From the NCBI GenBank assembly GCA_032111745.1, contig JAULUH010000508.1, positions 1 through 36,998 of the forward strand: 36,998 nucleotides of DNA. The letters run 5' to 3'. The translations under genes were made by a program, and so were the position numbers. The notes under the pieces are model-generated. The model was not told where the DNA came from, ran no database searches, and saw nothing but the letters and a program-made list of their open reading frames with translations. Source of the DNA: JAULUH01 sp032111745. Lineage in GTDB: Bacteria; Chloroflexota; Anaerolineae; JAAEKA01. Of the stretch, positions 33,303 through 36,998 are shown piece after piece; position 1 is the stretch's first letter, and each line of letters opens with the position of its first letter.

Positions 33303-35834
33303 ATGCCCCATGCCACAGGCCGCCGTCTAATGATCTTCCTGACCTTGCTGGCGCTGATCGCCGTGCTGGCGAGCCCTGCCCTGGCAACTCCTGCCGCTAA
33401 CGATCCTGGCCCCATGATCCACCTGCAGGCCGGCAGCTTCGACCCGCTGGCCGGTGGCCCGCCGGATGTGCCGGCAAGCCTGCAGGCAGAGCCCGCCAAG
33501 GATGGCATCTCCTATGTGCTGGTGCAGTTCCAGGGCCCGATAGAGCAATCCTGGCCGGAGGACCTGCGAAACCTGGGCGCGGAATTGCTGGAGTACATCC
33601 CCGATTACGCCTACGTGGTGCGCCTGCCCGCGTACCAGCTGCCGGCCATGGCTGAGTTGCCCCAGGTCCGTTGGGTCGGGCCCTGGCAGCCGGCCTATCG
33701 CCTGGCACCGGATCTGCTGGCACTCGCGGCGCTGGCAGCGGCTACGGAGGAGGGCGAGGAGTCCCAACAAGGCGAGCCTATCGACCTCACGCTGCTCAGC
33801 TATCCTGGCATCGACCTGGGTGTCCTGCTGGCCGGCATTGCCGGGCTCGGCATCGAGCCCGGCGAGCCCAGCCTCAGTGCCTGGGGTGCCACCCTGCGCC
33901 TCCAGGCCACCGACGATCAGGTCGCCAGCCTGGCCCTCCTGCCCGGGGTGCAATGGATCGAGCGCTTTGTGTCGCGACAGCTGGCCAACGACCGGGTGCA
34001 GAACAACTGGCTGCTGCAGACAGCCCCCATCTGGAACCTGCTCGGGCTCTATGGCCAGGGCCAGATCGTCGGCGTAGCCGACTCCGGCCTCGACACGGGT
34101 AGTGCCTCTACGGTGCACCAGGACGTGCGCGGTCGTATTGCCCAGGCCTTCGCCCTGGGCCGGCCGGGGAACTGGAGCGACCCCAATGGCCACGGCACCC
34201 ACGTCATAGGATCGCTGCTGGGTAACGGCGTGCGCTCAGGGTCGAACCCGGATGCCCACCAGTACGCCGGCAGTGCAGCCGGCTCCGCACCCGAAGCCCG
34301 TCTGGTTCTGCAATCGGTGATGGATGCCTCGGGAGGGCTGGGCGGCCTGCCCCTGGACCTGCGCAACCTCTTCCAACCGGCCTACGACGCCGGCGCCCGG
34401 GTGCACAGCAACAGCTGGGGCGCGCCGGTGAATGGGCGCTACGACGCGGACTCCGTCAACGTGGACCGCTTCCTGTGGGACCGCAAGGACATGACGATCC
34501 TCTTTGCCGCCGGCAACGAGGGGATGGACGCCAACAACAACGGGGTGGTCGACGCCGACTCGCTATACAGCCCGGCGACGGCCAAGAACGCCATCGCCGT
34601 GGGCGCCAGCGAGGGCCAGCGCTCTTCGACCGTGACCTGGAGCGCCTACGGCTTCACGGGAGCGCCGCTGAGCGGTGACCTGGTATCGGACAACCATTGG
34701 GGTATGGCAGGCTTCAGCAGCCGGGGACCTACCGACGATAACCGTATCAAGCCCGATCTGGTGGCTCCGGGGACGAATATCCGGTCGCTGCGGTCAAGCC
34801 TCACCAGCGGCAGCGGTGACTACGTCTTGTTGAGCGGCACCAGCATGTCCACCCCCTTGACCGCGGGCATGGCTGCACTCGTACGGCAGTGGCACCAGCA
34901 ATTCAGGGGGGTAGCCAATCCCAGCGGGGCGCTGGTGAAGGCCACCTTGCTCAACGGCGCCATGCGCATCGATCCAGGACAATATGGTACGGGCAGCGCA
35001 CAGGAGATTCCGACGGCCTGGCCCAACACCGTGGCCGGCTGGGGCAGAGCCAATCTCAAGCACAGTATTGCGCCGGCTAGCCCGCGCGGGGTCTGGTTCA
35101 TGGAGCATGGCGGGCTGACCACCAACGGATCCGCGACCTACACCTTCCGCCATACGCCAGCGCAGCGCAGCCCCGCCCAGCTGGCCGAGATCGCCCAGGA
35201 CAGCGCCGTCGAAGTTGTCGAGGCAGGGTCAGAATTGGCGGCAGGGACGGCCCCAACTGCAGCTTCGGTGAATGTGCAGGAAAGCACGGTCCGGCCAGGG
35301 GCTATTGTGACCGTCCAGGCCGCGGGCTTTCCGGCGAATCAGCCGGGCACAGTCAAACTGGACGGTGCGACCCTGGGCACGCTGAACGAGAACAGCAGTG
35401 GCAGCTGGACCTTCCGCCTGTTCCTCAACACTGAGCTGCCCAACGGCAGCCATACCGTGTCGGTCACGGCCGGCAGCACCACGGCCAGCGACACCTTCCA
35501 GGTGACCGGCGGCAAGGATGGCACCTTCCGGGTAACCCTGGCCTGGACAGACTTTCCCGGCTCTACTGGGGCCAGCGTGCAGCTGGTGAACGACCTGGAC
35601 CTGACCGTCAGCGGGCCTCAAGGCACGGTGAAAGGCAACAACACCGACGACCGCCGCAACAACGTGGAGGAGGTCTGGATCCAGGACGCCGGGCCGGGAA
35701 CCTACACGATCACCGTCAGAGGACGTAACGTGCCCTACGGGCCGCAATCCTTTGCCCTGGTGGTCAGCGGCGATAACCTGGTGCAAGGCCCGTCTACGGC
35801 GCGGTCGTTCCTACCCCTCGCCATGCGCAAATAG
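33303..35834 (+). CDS. Secreted subtilisin-like serine protease (S8)
   Basis: 843 residues. A signal peptide ends near ASPALATPA, and a long prodomain region of about 220 residues follows. The triad is Asp260 (VADSGLDTG), His297 (NGHGTHVIG) and Ser514 (LSGTSMSTPL); SNSWGAP supplies the oxyanion asparagine. After the catalytic domain come a beta domain (about 650-725) and a KP-43-like C-terminal beta-barrel (VTLAWTDFPG, VNDLDLTV, GTYTITVRG). The last residues RSFLPLAMRK resemble tails common on secreted proteins of this phylum, possibly a sorting signal (inference). The start at ATG 33303 follows AAAGGA with nine bases spacing. Confidence 0.93.
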   Translation: MPHATGRRLMIFLTLLALIAVLASPALATPAANDPGPMIHLQAGSFDPLAGGPPDVPASLQAEPAKDGISYVLVQFQGPIEQSWPEDLRNLGAELLEYIPDYAYVVRLPAYQLPAMAELPQVRWVGPWQPAYRLAPDLLALAALAAATEEGEESQQGEPIDLTLLSYPGIDLGVLLAGIAGLGIEPGEPSLSAWGATLRLQATDDQVASLALLPGVQWIERFVSRQLANDRVQNNWLLQTAPIWNLLGLYGQGQIVGVADSGLDTGSASTVHQDVRGRIAQAFALGRPGNWSDPNGHGTHVIGSLLGNGVRSGSNPDAHQYAGSAAGSAPEARLVLQSVMDASGGLGGLPLDLRNLFQPAYDAGARVHSNSWGAPVNGRYDADSVNVDRFLWDRKDMTILFAAGNEGMDANNNGVVDADSLYSPATAKNAIAVGASEGQRSSTVTWSAYGFTGAPLSGDLVSDNHWGMAGFSSRGPTDDNRIKPDLVAPGTNIRSLRSSLTSGSGDYVLLSGTSMSTPLTAGMAALVRQWHQQFRGVANPSGALVKATLLNGAMRIDPGQYGTGSAQEIPTAWPNTVAGWGRANLKHSIAPASPRGVWFMEHGGLTTNGSATYTFRHTPAQRSPAQLAEIAQDSAVEVVEAGSELAAGTAPTAASVNVQESTVRPGAIVTVQAAGFPANQPGTVKLDGATLGTLNENSSGSWTFRLFLNTELPNGSHTVSVTAGSTTASDTFQVTGGKDGTFRVTLAWTDFPGSTGASVQLVNDLDLTVSGPQGTVKGNNTDDRRNNVEEVWIQDAGPGTYTITVRGRNVPYGPQSFALVVSGDNLVQGPSTARSFLPLAMRK

Positions 35835-35846
35835 AGGAGCCTTCTT

Positions 35847-36041
35847 GTGACCAACCTCATGGCATTTCCCCCGGGCTTCGTGTGGGGAGCAGCTACTGCC
35901 TCCTATTAGATCGAGGGCGCCTGGCAGGCGGACGGCAAGGGCGAGTCGATCTGGGATCGCTTCAGCCATACTCCGGGCAAGGTCGCCAACGGCGACACCG
36001 GCGATGACGCCTGCGACCATTACCATCGCTATCCACAGGAC
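35847..36041 (+). pseudogene. GH1 beta-glucosidase remnant (nonsense mutation and truncation)
   Basis: Reading from GTG 35847, with AGAGGAG seven bases before it, gives the beginning of a family 1 glycoside hydrolase: FPPGFVWGAATASY, stop, IEGAWQADGKGESIWDRF and later DHYHRYPQD. The codon at 35907-35909 is TAG exactly where the conserved Gln (normally CAG) of the ASYQIEG motif belongs. Similarity stops abruptly after about 65 codons near 36041, so more than 80 percent of the gene is missing. TAG ends many intact genes here, so stop-codon reassignment is not the explanation. It lies 12 bases after the subtilase and may once have been co-transcribed with it. Confidence 0.88.
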
Positions 36042-36191
36042 GCCGTGCCCGCCCCGGTCGCTCCAACCCGCGCGCGGTCCGCGACCCACCGTGGTGCCAC
36101 CCCCTTTTGGCCGCGCCAGCCGTGTTCGCCCATTCGCCTGGTTACCTCACCCGGTGCCTCGGCTTTTGAGAATCCCCCCGAAAAACTATAC
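36042..36191. other. Unassigned spacer at the probable element junction
   Basis: Follows the abrupt end of GH1 similarity. No credible gene and no tRNA fragment or direct repeat that could serve as an attachment site was recognised. Confidence 0.4.
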
Positions 36192-36220
36192 TTGACATCG
36201 AACATGCGTTCTGGTACAAT
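36192..36220 (+). promoter_or_regulatory. Strong promoter of the FtsK-like unit
   Basis: Consensus TTGACA at 36192-36197, 17-base spacer, TACAAT at 36215-36220, with TGG before the -10. Expected start of transcription is near 36227. Confidence 0.9.
36200..36211 (+). promoter_or_regulatory. LexA-type operator 1
   Basis: GAACATGCGTTC, preceded by C, fits the Gram-positive SOS box CGAAC-N4-GTTC. It fills the spacer between -35 and -10, the ideal site for repression. Confidence 0.75.
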
Positions 36221-36228
36221 AGCAATTA

Positions 36229-36240
36229 GAACACATGTTC
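36229..36240 (+). promoter_or_regulatory. LexA-type operator 2
   Basis: GAACACATGTTC has the same GAAC-N4-GTTC pattern. It overlaps the expected transcription start, and its centre is 29 bases from that of operator 1. Confidence 0.75.
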
Positions 36241-36292
36241 TCTTCTCGACTATGGCCAGAGCAGTTAGCTGGTGCACAGAGAAGAGGATCAG

Positions 36293-36406
36293 ATGATGCG
36301 CATTCCCAAGCCTCTGACCGGGATCGAAGCCACGGCGGTGGTCATCACCGCTGGCTTCCCCATCGACCCCCGTTACTATCGAGAGGGGCGACGCAGGGCA
36401 AGGTAG
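36293..36406 (+). CDS. Short leader ORF in the SOS-controlled unit, possibly frameshifted
   Basis: Encodes 37 residues (MMRIPKPLTGIEATAVVITA and so on) after AGAGGA at 36283-36288; the second ATG at 36296 has the better spacing. No family is recognised. If one base is added to the GGGG run at about 36392-36396, or the ribosome slips back by one there, the frame continues as GKVVLVIQQVVQAPAPPARS to a stop at 36492, three bases before the translocase gene. This could be a truncated gene, an assembly error or a programmed frameshift. Confidence 0.4.
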   Translation: MMRIPKPLTGIEATAVVITAGFPIDPRYYREGRRRAR

Positions 36407-36495
36407 TCCTCGTCATCCAACAAGTGGTGCAAGCCCCCGCCCCTCCTGCCCGTTCCCGGCGCGCAACGCGCCCCGGGCCGGCCTGGAGGTAGGCG

Positions 36496-36998
36496 ATGAA
36501 GCGCAGGCGGCTGGACATGCAGGCAGACCGGATCGAGATGGTGTTGGCGTCGCACAAGGTGCCGGGCCGGGTATGGGGCGGGCAGGTCACCCCGCGTTTC
36601 ATCCGCTTTCAGCTGACCACGGGGCTGGGGGTGAAGGTGAATAAGGTCTCCCAACTCTCCGAGGAGATCGCCCTCAGCCTCGGCGTCTCCTCCGCCCGGG
36701 TGTACCGGGAGAACGGGGCCATCCAGGTCGAGGTGCCGCTGGAGCGGGCGCAAGCGGTGCGGCTGCTGCCGCTGTGCGGGCGGCTGCGGCCGGGGTCGGT
36801 GCCGCCGGTGACGGCGGTGCTGGGGGTGGACGAGGAGGGGGCGCCGCTGTTGCTGCGGCTGTCGAGCCCGGACGTGGTGCACGTGCTTGTCGCGGGCACT
36901 ACCGGCTCGGGCAAGACGGCGCTGATGCGATCTTTGATGCTGAGCCTGGCCCTGTTCAACCGCCAGGGCGTCGTCCAGCTGGTCCTGGTCGACCCCAA
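36496..36998 (+). CDS. FtsK/SpoIIIE-type DNA translocase, 3' end outside window
   Basis: The first 167 codons are present and the frame is open to the window edge. Residues about 8-95 form an N-terminal region (ADRIEMVLASHKVPGRVWGG, QVTPRFIRFQL) like the part that precedes the motor domain. After it come HVLVAGTTGSGKTALMRSL, the Walker A motif in the form typical of FtsK/SpoIIIE/TraB proteins, and LVLVDP, the start of Walker B. No membrane helices precede it, unlike chromosomal FtsK, so it resembles the soluble or mobile-element types that move DNA in conjugation. GGAGG at 36485-36489 is six bases before the ATG. The operators upstream predict induction by DNA damage. Confidence 0.85.
   Translation, partial: MKRRRLDMQADRIEMVLASHKVPGRVWGGQVTPRFIRFQLTTGLGVKVNKVSQLSEEIALSLGVSSARVYRENGAIQVEVPLERAQAVRLLPLCGRLRPGSVPPVTAVLGVDEEGAPLLLRLSSPDVVHVLVAGTTGSGKTALMRSLMLSLALFNRQGVVQLVLVDP

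Noticed and set aside
35907..35909. Recoded TAG (for example read as an amino acid) in the GH1 gene
   Set aside because: TAG ends many intact genes in the window and the rest of the GH1 gene is missing, so decay is the simpler reading.
36235..36492. Full ORF beginning MFSSRLWPEQ before the translocase
   Set aside because: Its start lies inside LexA operator 2 and the first half is low-complexity; only its end could matter, through a frameshift from the 36293 ORF.
1..36998. CRISPR arrays, insertion-sequence transposases, rRNA
   Set aside because: None seen: no regular direct repeats with spacers, no transposase motif, no rRNA core sequence.

Overview
The window is high-GC DNA that reads like a member of the Chloroflexota, probably near Anaerolineae or Caldilineae. 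This is an inference from gene style: lipoproteins with long Pro/Thr stalks, a secreted protease ending in an FLPL-type tail, a caa3 oxidase cluster with accessory genes, NarL-type two-component systems and a DUF3048 lipoprotein. No rRNA or marker gene is present to settle the class. A run of ten Ns at 13374-13383 shows a draft assembly, perhaps a metagenome bin.

Layout. 1-3361: a PspC-type membrane protein, a small YtxH-like protein, the DNA glycosylase mutM, and an ECF sigma/anti-sigma pair. 3366-3497: a strong promoter and tRNA-Leu(CAA). 3743-7938: an SH3 lipoprotein followed by a protein with four cyclic-nucleotide-binding-like domains, one membrane span and an outer stalk; the two share a C-terminal domain, and a terminator follows. 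8014-17609: a housekeeping stretch with a DUF3048 lipoprotein, an M50 protease, a GT-C glycosyltransferase, a zincin, a tocopherol-cyclase-like protein broken by the gap, DUF5661, a YigZ/IMPACT protein, a DUF937 protein and a membrane-tethered helix-hairpin-helix protein. 17902-28580, all on the minus strand: an 11-gene aerobic respiration cluster (pseudo-receiver/CoxII/cytochrome c fusion, CoxI, CoxIV, CoxIII, CtaG, two FixH/YtkA-like proteins, Surf1, Sco, a polyferredoxin, CtaB). 28836-33032, minus: histidine kinase, NarL response regulator and an amidase. 33303-36041: a subtilase and a dead GH1 beta-glucosidase start. 36042-36998: what looks like the edge of an integrated element, with two LexA-type operators in a strong promoter and an FtsK/SpoIIIE translocase that runs off the window.

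How the genes fit together. The respiration block encodes an A2-type caa3 oxidase plus the factors that make heme O (CtaB), deliver copper (Sco, CtaG) and insert heme (Surf1). A kinase with a cysteine-bearing GAF domain and its regulator lie immediately upstream in the same direction, and the oxidase operon itself opens with a degenerate receiver domain read in frame into subunit II. These are the best candidates for an undescribed redox-control arrangement. The four-cNMP membrane protein with its partner lipoprotein, and the SOS-controlled translocase at the right edge, are the other two.

Promoters are unusually readable: about a dozen sigma-70 sites were found, most with a TGn extension before the -10 box. 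mutM appears to be leaderless.
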